Below, piece after piece: positions 38,008 to 48,800 of a DNA stretch of 64,000 bases; the first letter of the stretch is position 1; the number at the start of each line of letters is the position of its first letter. The notes under the pieces are model-generated. The model made no database searches, was not told where the DNA came from, and saw only the letters and a list, made by a program, of their open reading frames with translations. The position numbers and the translations under genes were made by a program. Source of the stretch: Enoplolaimus lenunculus (Eukaryota; Nematoda; Enoplea; Enoplida; Thoracostomopsidae); the NCBI GenBank assembly GCA_030248215.1, contig JASANG010000358.1:62001-126000 (forward strand), in the 5' to 3' direction.

Positions 38008-38216
38008 CCTGTCCAACTGCATTTTTCGTCGACTATATGTGTCGACCGTACACCACAATGTGCATTGCATTTATTGCATATGCACCAGGACAAGCATGTC
38101 TCACATGCTTACACCCCTCTTATTTGGGTCACTACAGTATGGGTCAAATATAAGTTTATTACCTGTGAAATTTTGGCCCCCCATTTTGATATCCTGGATC
38201 CGCCACTGATCATAGG

Positions 38217-38610
38217 TTGCGGGCGGCAAGGTTTCTGCCGCTCATGCCTATCTGGAAATGTGGAATCTGAGCCTCATTAAATAAAATCAGAACTTGATTT
38301 TTGCGAAAATATTCGTATAGGGTAGCGCGGGGTCGGAACCCAAGCATATAACAGCATAAATTCCATTGTTGTGTTAAATTGATGTTTTCAGTCGACAGTC
38401 AGAATTCTTACTCAATTTATATAATTCGAGAATTCTGATATTGAGCTCAGCCCAAATAGATCAAAATATTTGCCAAAATCATGTTACCTGGTTTGATTCT
38501 CTCTACCGCATGAGCGCAAAAGTGTCCGCAGCATCTATAACAAGCTCCGTTTCAGTGTTATAGTGGTGGTGTAATTATAAGTAACTCAATCAGTATCAGC
38601 GTTGCATATT
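38217..38610. other. 5' flank of TMEM208
   Basis: Contains the probable promoter and 5'UTR of the + strand TMEM208 gene. No clear core-promoter motif was identified. Confidence 0.35.
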
Positions 38611-41600
38611 ATGCTTAGCCAAGGAAAAGGAAAACAACTGACCAAGGGTCAGAAACAAATTTACGAAGAAAATTTGGAAACAATGAAATTCTACCTGACG
38701 ATGCTTTGTGTGGGCGCAGTGAGTTTATAGCGTGTAACAAACAAATACTACACTGAGACGCTTATTATTTCACAGTTGCACTATGGTTATACTGAACACT
38801 GGGGAGCACGATGCAAACGAAATTTCGAATCAAAAAGTCCCGATTTCGCTTCGGAAAGGGAACTTTAAAAGTATTTGCTTGTGTATTAATGTAGTTATCG
38901 AATCTTCAGGCAATTTTTTTCTAGTTTTTTTGTAACGATAAGGGTTGTACGTTTCTATCTGCCGTCAAAATCGCATCCTTAATTATTTTTGTGACATGCG
39001 GATGTATGGAGGCAAATAATAACCTCACGCTGATGCTGTACATCGGTAAAAACATTGCTGCATATGTAGTGCCTTCATATGCAGCAGCAGTAAAACATGG
39101 AAGAACCAAGTTACATTTGTATAATGTTGAGGTTCTTATAAGGCATAAAAACAGAAAACTCAGCAGTTGATTGTGAGGCGGCGTGGCTCAGTGGATAGCG
39201 CGCTGGACTGATAATAAGTCGATCCGAGTTCGATACCTCATGGGAGCGTCCCTCATTTTCAGCTGCTGAAAACTGAAAACTCAAAAACTGTCTTACCCTA
39301 GTCAACCAAACTTATCACAATTTTTGCTTCCAAATTTTCGCAAAATTTTCATCGAGGAAAGCGCGAAAATTAAGTTTTATTTAAATTTGGGTTTTATCGG
39401 CTTTGAGAACTCAGAATCTGTATTTACTTGGGTGGTTAAATTGCGAACTGTATGTATTAAAATGAATATATATATATACACGTGGCGATATAGAGTAAAG
39501 TAGATTTTAAAAATCCTTTGGGTACAGTTTGTTATTTATGCCCCACAAGGAAGCCTTTTTAAATTTAAGAAATTAACCCAACTTTGGTGTGGTTTATCAT
39601 TGTATGCTTACGCTCAGTTGCTCAGTATTTAACCAAACTTGGTTTTGGGAGCGGACAACGCGCTGCTGGATGTCTTTCTTGGCGTTATATTATAGTACCA
39701 GATTTTCTTGCCGAAAGTTGGACATTGCATTTGCAGTACGTATATTGTTACGTGAGTTGGTAATTGTTGTTTATGTCCAATATTGTTGGTTTTGTGTGTG
39801 TTATATTATTTCACCACTCAACTTGCACATATATGCTGCTGTTAATTTTAGGTTGTGCATCCTTCCATCATATGGCTATTATTTCGTACATCTACATCAC
39901 TTGCTTCATGGGTAAGATGCTTTTTAAGCCTGATTTTTCGCGATTCAGTTGAATATTTTACATTGAAATGAGACCTGTTCATGCAACCTTTTTTGCATAA
40001 TGCAGATAGCAGCTGTTACGAATCAGACTTATATAGCAGTAAGATTATCGAGGCTGTATATATTAAATGCGTCATTGCTTAGGCATCTTCGTAAACAGTT
40101 CGTCACAATACATAACCAGGAAATGTTACAAAATCATTAGCTCATGGTTTACATATTCTCAACCGCTCGTATTTATATAGACACTTGTTATGCCGAAACA
40201 TATCTGTTGTACAAAAAGGCTATATATCTAGTTTTTATTGTTTGTTTAAGTTTAAGAAAAAATCTTACTTTGATTTTACTTCTACTTGTTTAATAACATA
40301 TCTAATAAGAATAACATACGTATAATATTTTATTCCACATTTAAACTTGCCAGGTTCTGTATGTGCTATCGGTTTTGGTGCAAATTGGTGCATACAAATT
40401 TATGGTATACATGGCCCGGCCAATGCTTTCCGATGATGCAAAGAAAACTGTGATAGACGCAGGGATTGACCTCAACATTGAAGGTGGAATCGGCGAGTAA
40501 GTGCTTTACAATGTTTTGTGTATTGAACCGTAACATCGTAAACTCACGGTTTATTTTTCGTTTGGACAAGATCGTAAAAATGCTCGGAAGGTTGTCTTGA
40601 GAAGATTGTGATGTTAGTTTTATGCAAATTTTAAGTAAAGAAACTTGAAATTTAATTATTAACCATGACTAATCACTCGTTATGTAAACATACTTTACAC
40701 GCTGATCAATTGCATTATACCTGAAACATTATACAAAAAAATGTGTTTGTCGCTCAAAAGATTTAAAGTTTTAAGGCTAAAAATACTCAACCGGGGAGCA
40801 AAATCTCGAGCGGAGGCTGGAACCGGACCGGATGAGGGGGTAAATCGAGTTAGAGGGACTTTACCTAAGTGACGGGACCCTACTCTCCTTCCTGCTGTGT
40901 TGCAACCTCTACTACATCCAAAATATATAGATTGTGTAAAAGAATCGAAGTAACGTTAGTATGTTATATACATTCACAGTTGCAATATAATTTTATGGAA
41001 TTCAATTATGGTTTAAGAAAATATTTTATCTGGATGTTTATCAGCAATTGAAACTTTTTTTAGACATACTTATATTGCTTTACAGTCACGATCAAGCTGT
41101 GTTTGCCTGATTTTCATCATTCAGCGTATTGCGTAATTTTTTTAAAACTAACTTATTATTTTATTTTTTAGATACTGTAAAGATGCAATTATATTGTCAA
41201 CGGGGCTTCAGATACTCTCAATCTTTAGCGTTTATTTCTGGTGGATTTATCTGTTGGTAAGCGCTATGAAATTTGGAACATAATTTATGGTAAATGTTGC
41301 TTAATCTTGTTCAGAAGTTATACTGTTACGAATCAAGTTCCTACGTACGTATTAGAATAATAAACATTCAACCGTAGCCGAAATTCGCTGTTAGCAAACA
41401 GACGCACACCGTGCAATTACGTATGCAACCATTTCTTTTGAATTATAGTTGGAAATAGCAAAATTTATGACAAAGAACCTAGTTTAGTTATGATCAAGTT
41501 ACTTTTTCACAAAGTGGTGTACTAATTTCAGCCACGGAAGGATGAAAATGTATATTATTTAAGATTTATATTCTAATTAGATTTTAAATAAAAAGAATGC

Positions 41601-41911
41601 AAAAAACATGCTACGCTAGCCGCTTATTAGCGGTCTGGTAGCCCGAATTGAACACTTCTTCTACATGTCTGCACAATAACGCTTCGTTCATTGTTATTAA
41701 AAAAGTTATGTCTATTTTGAACTGCGCGAGAAGTATTGTGCTTCTTTGATCTTGTAACTGTTTCTATTTTCAGGGTCCCATATACGCGTTTTATCAGTTG
41801 TGGAAGAATTTAATCTCACCGTGGATATTTGCACCTGCGCCGGAAGACGAATCCGGCGACGAAAGAAAACGAAGAAAGAGAGAACGAAAATACATCAATA
41901 TTAGGAAATAG
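38611..41911 (+). CDS. TMEM208: TMEM208 (SND2-type ER membrane targeting protein), complete
   Basis: Five exons: 38611-38718, 39852-39911, 40354-40496, 41172-41256 and 41774-41911 (TAG at 41909-41911). All introns are GT-AG and phases match, giving 177 residues (human protein 173). Diagnostic stretches are KGQKQIYEENLETMKFYL at the N-terminus, MARPMLSDDAK and GIDLNIEGGIGEYCKDAI in the middle, and a basic KRRKRERK tail. Hydrophobic segments are FYLTMLCVGAVVHPSIIWLLF, split over exons 1-2, then VLYVLSVLVQIG and ILSTGLQILSIFSVYFWWIY. TMEM208 is a multi-pass ER protein that acts in the SRP-independent (SND) route for inserting membrane proteins with central or C-terminal helices. Exon 2 is only 60 bp. 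Nothing in the gene is odd; it looks intact and expressed. It converges with the LRP-like gene. Confidence 0.95.
39177..39252 (+). repeat. tRNA-like sequence in TMEM208 intron 1
   Basis: GCGGCGTGGCTCAGTGGATA carries a good box A and D-arm. The centre resembles an Ile (GAT) loop (CTGATAA) but the anticodon stem does not pair. Box B is GAGTTCGATACC. Acceptor pairing is poor and no poly-T terminator follows at once. Best read as a SINE head or tRNA pseudogene. Confidence 0.5.
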
Positions 41912-42390
41912 AATGCATATTTTGATCATTCTGTCGCAGGCCGATGTTGCTCTTAGGAGCGTAAGATTAATCAAACCTTACGCCTACTCAAACGGAATGT
42001 GAATATTTGTGTAGAAAAGCTTAAAAGGTGCTTTTTCTAAGAATACAATTGTCCTCTCTATGCAACCGATTTTTATTTGAAATCGAACAGTCGATGTATA
42101 TTTGTATTCAAAAGTGGATGATTGTTAATTGATTTACAACTAATTATGAAGGCAAAATTTTCGATTTGCGGGTATTTTTATAACGGAAACGAACATCCGG
42201 TACACCCTGACTCTTTCTACCTCTTCATGTATTTTTGGCTTCTGACGGTTTAAAACAAGGAATGTAAAACCTAAGGGTATTTGTTTGCGCTACGTTTGTA
42301 GCGGAAACTTGTACCCCATTGTTGCGTATTTGTCGTAATATTGACGATACCGGTAGTTTTTTTCATCAAACGAGTATTGTTTATGTTGCA

Positions 42391-42411
42391 AATAAAGCAA
42401 ATGTAAATAAA
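42391..42411 (+). terminator. TMEM208 polyadenylation signals
   Basis: AATAAA at 42391 and again at 42406, about 480 bp past the TMEM208 stop codon and just before a TA-rich to T/G-poor change. Likely 3' end processing site; the cleavage point is not visible. Confidence 0.55.
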
Positions 42412-42549
42412 CTACACTGGTCAAAATAATGAGGGCAATAGAGATCGAACAAGTATGAGCTGGTGCAATGCCAAGCCACTAAATTTCGCTACGAGGCATT
42501 CATTGCAAGTTCCGGCAATTTCAGTACTTCAATTTTTGATACACCAAAT

Positions 42550-42680
42550 GGCCAATGTTACTTTTAGCGGCGTAACAGTAAGATTAAACGCATTCCTAAG
42601 CCTAAGCAAAAATGTAATTAGAATCTAAACTTGTTTTAGACCCACCAGAAACCTGGACGCACATTAAGGTAACATGGGCG
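42550..42680 (-). repeat. MITE family C, copy in the convergent gap
   Basis: GGCCAATGTTACTTTTAGCG and TTAAGGTAACATGGGCG ends, CCTAAGCCTAAGC core. The flanks CACCAAAT and AACCAAAT make an 8-bp duplication with one mismatch. Confidence 0.7.
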
Positions 42681-44131
42681 AACCAAATCGTACCGGTCGG
42701 ACAGTTTAGGTCATGGTTTAAAACTAGCATTTTGTTCCGGAAAGGTTTAATATGACATCTTCATGACCCACCAAGTAATGCGGGATTCACGTTATTGGGG
42801 CAGCCTGGAACTTTTGTCTCTATGACTAGCTGGTAACATATTGTCTTACCGTTAATACGCTGTCGATATTTAGTAGAATTTTGGATTATCATATGATATT
42901 CGCATAAACGTCCCGCAGTATCAACTGACAAATAGCTATTTGTATGCGATGATCGCTTGAGATCAGTGATTTGTCCACTATTCAGATAACAAAATTTTAT
43001 GTTGACGTCGAATCAACTTGGATAAAGCGTGTTCCAAGCTGCCTCAGTTATAACGGTGAACCCCACATAATGCGAACAGACTGGACATGTATATGCATTT
43101 GAAATATAAAATAACGGTTGAGTTATAACGTAGTTTTGAAATCGGGGTAGCGGAGTAGAATTTTGTGCGACAATGCGTGTAAAGCAGCGGCTCTTGAGTT
43201 GAGACCTCAACAACTGTATTTTCTCCAAACGTAATAAAACATCAGTAATAAATGAAATGAGTATATCAATTCGGAATTATTGGTTACGTTTAACACAAAC
43301 AAGCGTTCCGTACTCCGAGCCCATGCATAAATACGGGCGGACCGATAGTAAACTTGAGCTTTTGGCTATTTTTTTGCTTAGACATAGGTATAGGCTTGTC
43401 GTTACGCTTAGGGGTTTAAGAATATGCTTATGGCCTCGATCAATACATAGACCCGTTTAGGCAATATAAATGTTATTGGTGAAAAGTTTAAACTAAGTAT
43501 CTTGATAGTTATAAAAATTCTCTGCTTTTGCGCTCGTACCCTCACACATGCTAAGATGCATTCGACAACAATGTTTCTACGCTATAAATTAACGATGGGG
43601 CTTATGACAACGCCCGATCACTTAAAATTGTCAAATGAGGAACAGGGGGAATATATCCCTCACAAAAATTCTTAAGGCAAAAAAGTAGTTCTAACGCTTC
43701 AGAATAACCAATTTGAACTCTTAAAGTCAAAAATTTTTTTATATCTACCGTATATTTCTACAGCTATATCACATAAGTACACTCCAATTGTACTTGTTTG
43801 TAAACATCCTGAAATTACAAATTCGTGATGTTACTATTAGGCTCAAAGAACTGTGGACTAAGCTGGAAGGTTAAGTAGGCTCATACTTGAGATTAGAAAT
43901 AGGTTTTTATTTTGGGTTATGCTTGGTTTATATTGTTTTGCTTAGGTTTAGGTTTTGGGTTAGACGATAGTCTTGGTAGGGGACAGGCCGTTAATATTAA
44001 TACAGGCAGGCGAAAACTGTGAATGAATTCCTTTTGCCAAAATAGAATATACCATTATAGCAAGCCAGACAATAAATAAATAGTATTAATTGTGTAAACA
44101 GCGTGTACAAGTTGATACTCAAACTGAAATT
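42681..44131. other. Convergent intergenic gap and LRP-like 3'UTR
   Basis: A hexamer fragment (GCTTAGACATAGG...TTACGCTTAGG) lies at 43377-43435. On the - strand AATAAA at 43906-43911 is a candidate polyadenylation signal for the LRP-like gene, 220 bp past its stop. Confidence 0.4.
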
Positions 44132-45876
44132 TTAAACATATTCTGGTGGCACTACAGAGTAGTAAATTGGTGACGTTTTGATTTCACTTGAAACACTTCC
44201 GTTGGATCCACCCAGCGCAGAATCATACGACGACACACGGCGAATTGATTCTGGTGGTTTCTCAGTGAACATTTGGCTGCTTGTGGTTGTAGCGGCAACT
44301 TTTGAATATTCCGCTTGGCTCTGAAACAAATCTCAAATATATCATTAGTCAATATTTAGACAACAGAACTGAGTGAAGCGCGCTGGCAAAGCCATGGGTG
44401 AAACGAGATACCACCAAAATACCAAAGCCTCAGTCGTAAATTTAGGTGCATATTTGAACAACTCCAGTGATAGCGTTGTGCTCTTCCTATAGGTTTCTGA
44501 GTCAGACGTTTACGTGAATATTTCGACAACTTCTCAAGAGATGACGTGATACTTTCATTTTGTAGTTTTACTAATTTGAAAGTGCGGTTCAATAGGAAAA
44601 CTTACAATATTGCAACATTAATCCACTGATCCTTATCGATATTTAGTACTCGCTAAAACATTTAAGTCATGCAAAGCTATTAAACATCAACTACACAAAC
44701 GTATTACAGTGAAAAGATAGAAATTGTCAGATATAATATACAAATATTAGTCTGCCGTACCATGTAGAGTGGATTTTCAAACGCATCTTTTTCAGTTAAC
44801 GCCGAGCATGACTTTGATTCTCGAGGTAATATTTTTTCCATTCCTTCTGGTTTATCGTGTCTTCGCCACAAAACACGATTCACCATTTTCGATCCAGATT
44901 GCGCTCTTGACTTGAGCTTTTCTCTGCAATTAAAATGCACAACACTGCTTCCGTCTGTCTTCAGCCAGCTTTTTAAAATGTTGCATACGAACGGTAAGCC
45001 CATCAGAGTTGATTTGTAATAAAATGGTACTTAAGGTGCTTACCTTACAATTTTTCCCATTACATTTTCTTGTAAAAATACTTTTTACCGTCAGAAAGTT
45101 TTTTGTAATAAAACCTTACGATTTGTTCCTCCTTAAACATTTGATAAAATAAGATCCCTCATATCTTACAATTTTTCCCAAAAAACTTTTGGTAATGAAA
45201 TGATAAGGAGTCTTGCAATTTTTGCGTTTTTCATAACTTTATCCAGGCCGCCCTCGCGTCAGAAATTTTTGTATCCGCCTCTGAAGAAGGTGTATTCGAT
45301 TATCATAAGCTTAAGTTTTGGTTTAAACTCTAGCTTAGGCTTATTCTCATACTTATGCCAAGGCTCAGGTTTGTTATATGTGGAAAGAGACTTATTTGGG
45401 GGTAAACATGTACCACACACTTAGTTTAGAAGAGGTTGAAATTTCGCCTTAGAAGAGGTTGAAATTTCGCCTTAGCTGAGCACGAGTTTTCACTATCGAG
45501 GTTTTTTGCATTAAGCAGTGATGAAGGTTAAAATTAACTTCGAGATTAACTCGAAGCTAACAGTTTATATGGTTGACAGGCCTTAAAATTGAGTCTCACA
45601 ATTAATTATACAACCATCAACGAAAATATTTCGTTTAAACTTACAAAGTTTCAAGTTTGACTTGATTTCGCCAAATCCAATACGCGAGTAGTAGAATGGC
45701 GAGAAGTAATACCACCAACAAAACAAACAGCCAACCGCTGCTAGATGAAGATCGAGATGCTATGTAAACAGCTTCAAAGTGTGAGTTGGGGATTGGCAAC
45801 ACACAAGACGGCTTGGGCCCAAGTGACAACAGACACATGTAATCGCATTTTAATTCCGAACACGGATTGAACACAT
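44132..45876 (-). other. LRP-like: last EGF, transmembrane helix and endocytic tail (exons 17-19)
   Basis: Exon 17 codes the last EGF-like module (NPCSELKCDYMC...PSC), a short SSSSSG stalk and a strong helix FVLLVVLLLAILLLAYWIW. Exon 18 ends with DAFENPLYM, the FxNPxY internalisation motif recognised by PTB adaptors (Dab2/ARH type). Exon 19 codes SQAEYSKV...SYDSAL... and ends VVPPEYV, in which PPEY is a PPxY motif of the type bound by WW domains of NEDD4-like ligases. There is no long O-glycosylation exon directly before the membrane; the Thr-rich stalk is placed further upstream in this protein. Confidence 0.9.
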
Positions 45877-48800
45877 CTGTTTAAATGATCGGACAATATA
45901 TACAACAGGGCCGTAACAGTAGACTATGCATATTCCTAAGTCTAAGCGTAACAATGGGTTTATACCTACTCCTGACCAACAGAAAAACTGTCCGCCCCTG
46001 ATATCAAATGACCAAACACCCAGAATTGTAACAGTAGTATATGCATATTCCTAAGTCTAAGCGTAACAATGGGTTTATATATACCTACTCCTGAGCTAAA
46101 AATTGTTTAAAGCTTACGCTTTGTTTATTGCAATCCCGCAAAAAAACGGTCCGCCCCTGATATCAAATGACCAAACACCCAGAATCGTAACAGTAGTATA
46201 TGCATATTCCTGAGCCTAAGTCTATGCGTAACAATGGGTTTATACCTACTCCTGAGCTAAAAATTGTTTAATGCTTAGGCTTTGTTTATTGCAGTCGCGC
46301 AGAAAAACGGTCCGCCCCTGATATCAAATGACCAAACACCCAGAATCGTAACAGCAGTATATGCATATTCCTAAGTCTAAGCGTAACAATGGGTTTATAT
46401 ATACCTACTCCTGAGCTAAAAATTGTTTAAAGCTTACGCTTTGTTTATTGCAGTCCCGCAGAAAAACGGTCCGCCCCTGATATCAAATGACAATACGCCC
46501 AGAATAATTGAGTGTTTGTTTCAAGATTGAAAATTTGAAATTTTTTGCTCCACAACCAAATCAGCCAAAAAATCACCTGCACTTGCATTACAGATTTTAT
46601 TATAAATTTATCTCAAAATGTTCGACATTTTTCGAAATTAATTTATATTTCGAACTAAAATGATGGCAAAGCAAAATGTTGCAAGGGGATACAAATTTTT
46701 GTTGCACTCGTTCGATTCTGAGTTTGAGTTGTTTCTGCTTGAACGGGGTTCTATTAGAAATATCATTCGCCGTTATGCACAACAGCCAAAAGTGACAATA
46801 CCAAATTTAAGGATAACATTTTTCACGTTCTACTCCTGCTACATGTCCGACGAGGTAACCTCTAAGAATTCATTTTCGTCTTTGGAAATGCTTTTTATTT
46901 GTACCTCCATATTTTTATTTTCACCTAAAAACTAAACCATAACTATTTCTGACATCTGTGAATCATCTCTCATTTTATTTGATTTCAAATGAATTTTTGT
47001 TTATCTCAAAAATAACAACAGTTTACTGTGTTTGAAGCAAAGATAGAAACGTAAGGCGGCTTACCTGAACTATCTTGCAATAAATTGTGGTAAATGAAGA
47101 GACCATGAGGAACACCTGATTCTTGGACGAGTGTCTTTCGATTTGATCCAGTCGTCTTTTGAGCTCCTTCAACCGACCGCGTTTCCCAGTCTGACCAGTA
47201 CAGTGTATTTTCGAAAACAGCCAACGAAAACGGATGTTTGACGTCTGTCAGTACAATCTAAAATTAGTAGATACTTGTGCGAGAGATTAGGCGGTCTCTT
47301 TGTTGGCGTGCGACGAGTTTAGGGTTCTGTTTGGTGGCTTGCGACAATTTTTAATAAACAAATTTTATTTTGTGTGTGCCGGCGAGCAGTGGCGTTTCGC
47401 AACGCGCGGGGAGTATAGCGCAACCCTAAAAGTTGATGATTGTGATTTTAGACATACAAGCTGTTCCGACTGTAATTAAAGCTTAGACTATGCCAGTAAG
47501 GGAAGGCATGAATGCATTACTGATGCAAAATAACTTTGCCAAATTGATTTTAGTTAATAACTACTGGTTGAGATAAATCGACTTTGAAACAAACTACGTA
47601 CACATACCTAAGTAATTTGGGAGGAATTCTGCCCAAAACAAAAATCCTGGCTAAGCCTGTGCCAATACGGCGATAAGTATAAATATTGGTCTTGAATAGC
47701 GAACGAAACATTTTTATTTTCAATTTCAGACCCGTTTAAATGTGGACAGCAGATATGTAGCTGCATTTTAGTTTGCTTCAATAAACTTAAAAGCGGCCCG
47801 GGCCCTTGTTAGCCAGAGAGGTACTAGGGCGCTTAGTCCCTCTGGAGGACTTTGGCTTCCTTAAAACCATTCCATCGTCGTTTGGTGCACAGTCACCCCT
47901 GGAAATCATTGGTTTCCCTGCTAAAATTGCAACCTCGTTTGCATTGCAAGTCATCTGAAACTATTGTACGCCCCATCAAAAACATTTCTAGCCCCTCCCA
48001 AGCAAGGCGACCGCACTGCGGGCTCGATACGGCTGTGCGGTTTTAATGTTTTTGATTTGTGTCGGAACAATTTTTGAACGGAAACAACCACCGCAACGAC
48101 CGTCTGGATACCTTGCGTCCGGTGCCGTCAAAATTAATACGTTCAATACGATCCAGTTTTGAATCAACCCAGTACAACTTGTGTTGAGTAAAATCAAGCG
48201 CAACTGAATTCGGCCAAACAATTGAATCGTTCACTAATACTGTGATTTCACTTCCATCCATACCAGATGTCGATATGCTCGGAGTTGCAGCGCTCCAATC
48301 TGACCAAAACATTCGTCTGTAAAATTATACTTCGACACTGTCGTAGTTTTACTCAGCAGAGAAACCCATCCATCAATGGCCCACGTATGGTTAAGAGGAC
48401 CGAAATACTATTCCACTGTAAAGGAAACGACAAAAGTGCCCGAAAGTCTTCTAAGTTTTTAAGGCTGCGTTCATTAGCCCTCTACGAAAACTTTGCTGTG
48501 GATGCGATCAAAGCCGATCCCACGCAACGTATGAGTTATCAGTCAGTTGCTATAATCATTTGAGGATGCTGTCTTATGAATTAGAAAGCTTAATACAACA
48601 TAAACATGGCTAACAAAAATGAAATTTAAGCGGGGCTGCCAAAATTAGCCCCCTATGAGTATAATTCACGTTTTCCCGTTGAGCGACCACTCCATCAACG
48701 TAGAAACGTTTTCTGCCAGAAATTTACTGGGCCTTATGCTTGTAGGACTCAGTATTAAACTTCACATCACGGTTAACACTTACTCAAAGCCAAAAATTTA

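Larger units (their letters stand above)
37452..38208. mobile_element. hAT-like DNA transposon (non-autonomous) with nested inserts
   Basis: CAGTGGCGGATCCA at the left and TGGATCCGCCACTG at the right are perfect 14-bp inverted repeats. They are flanked by a perfect 8-bp target duplication ATCATAGG (37444-37451 and 38209-38216), the hAT signature. Inside lie a family B MITE in two pieces (about 37571-37741 and 38113-38140) separated by two tRNA-derived repeats. No transposase is coded. The perfect flanking duplication suggests a fairly recent insertion. Confidence 0.85.

Noticed and set aside
39177-39252. Functional tRNA-Ile gene
   Set aside because: Box A and B are good, but anticodon and acceptor stems do not pair and a terminator is absent.
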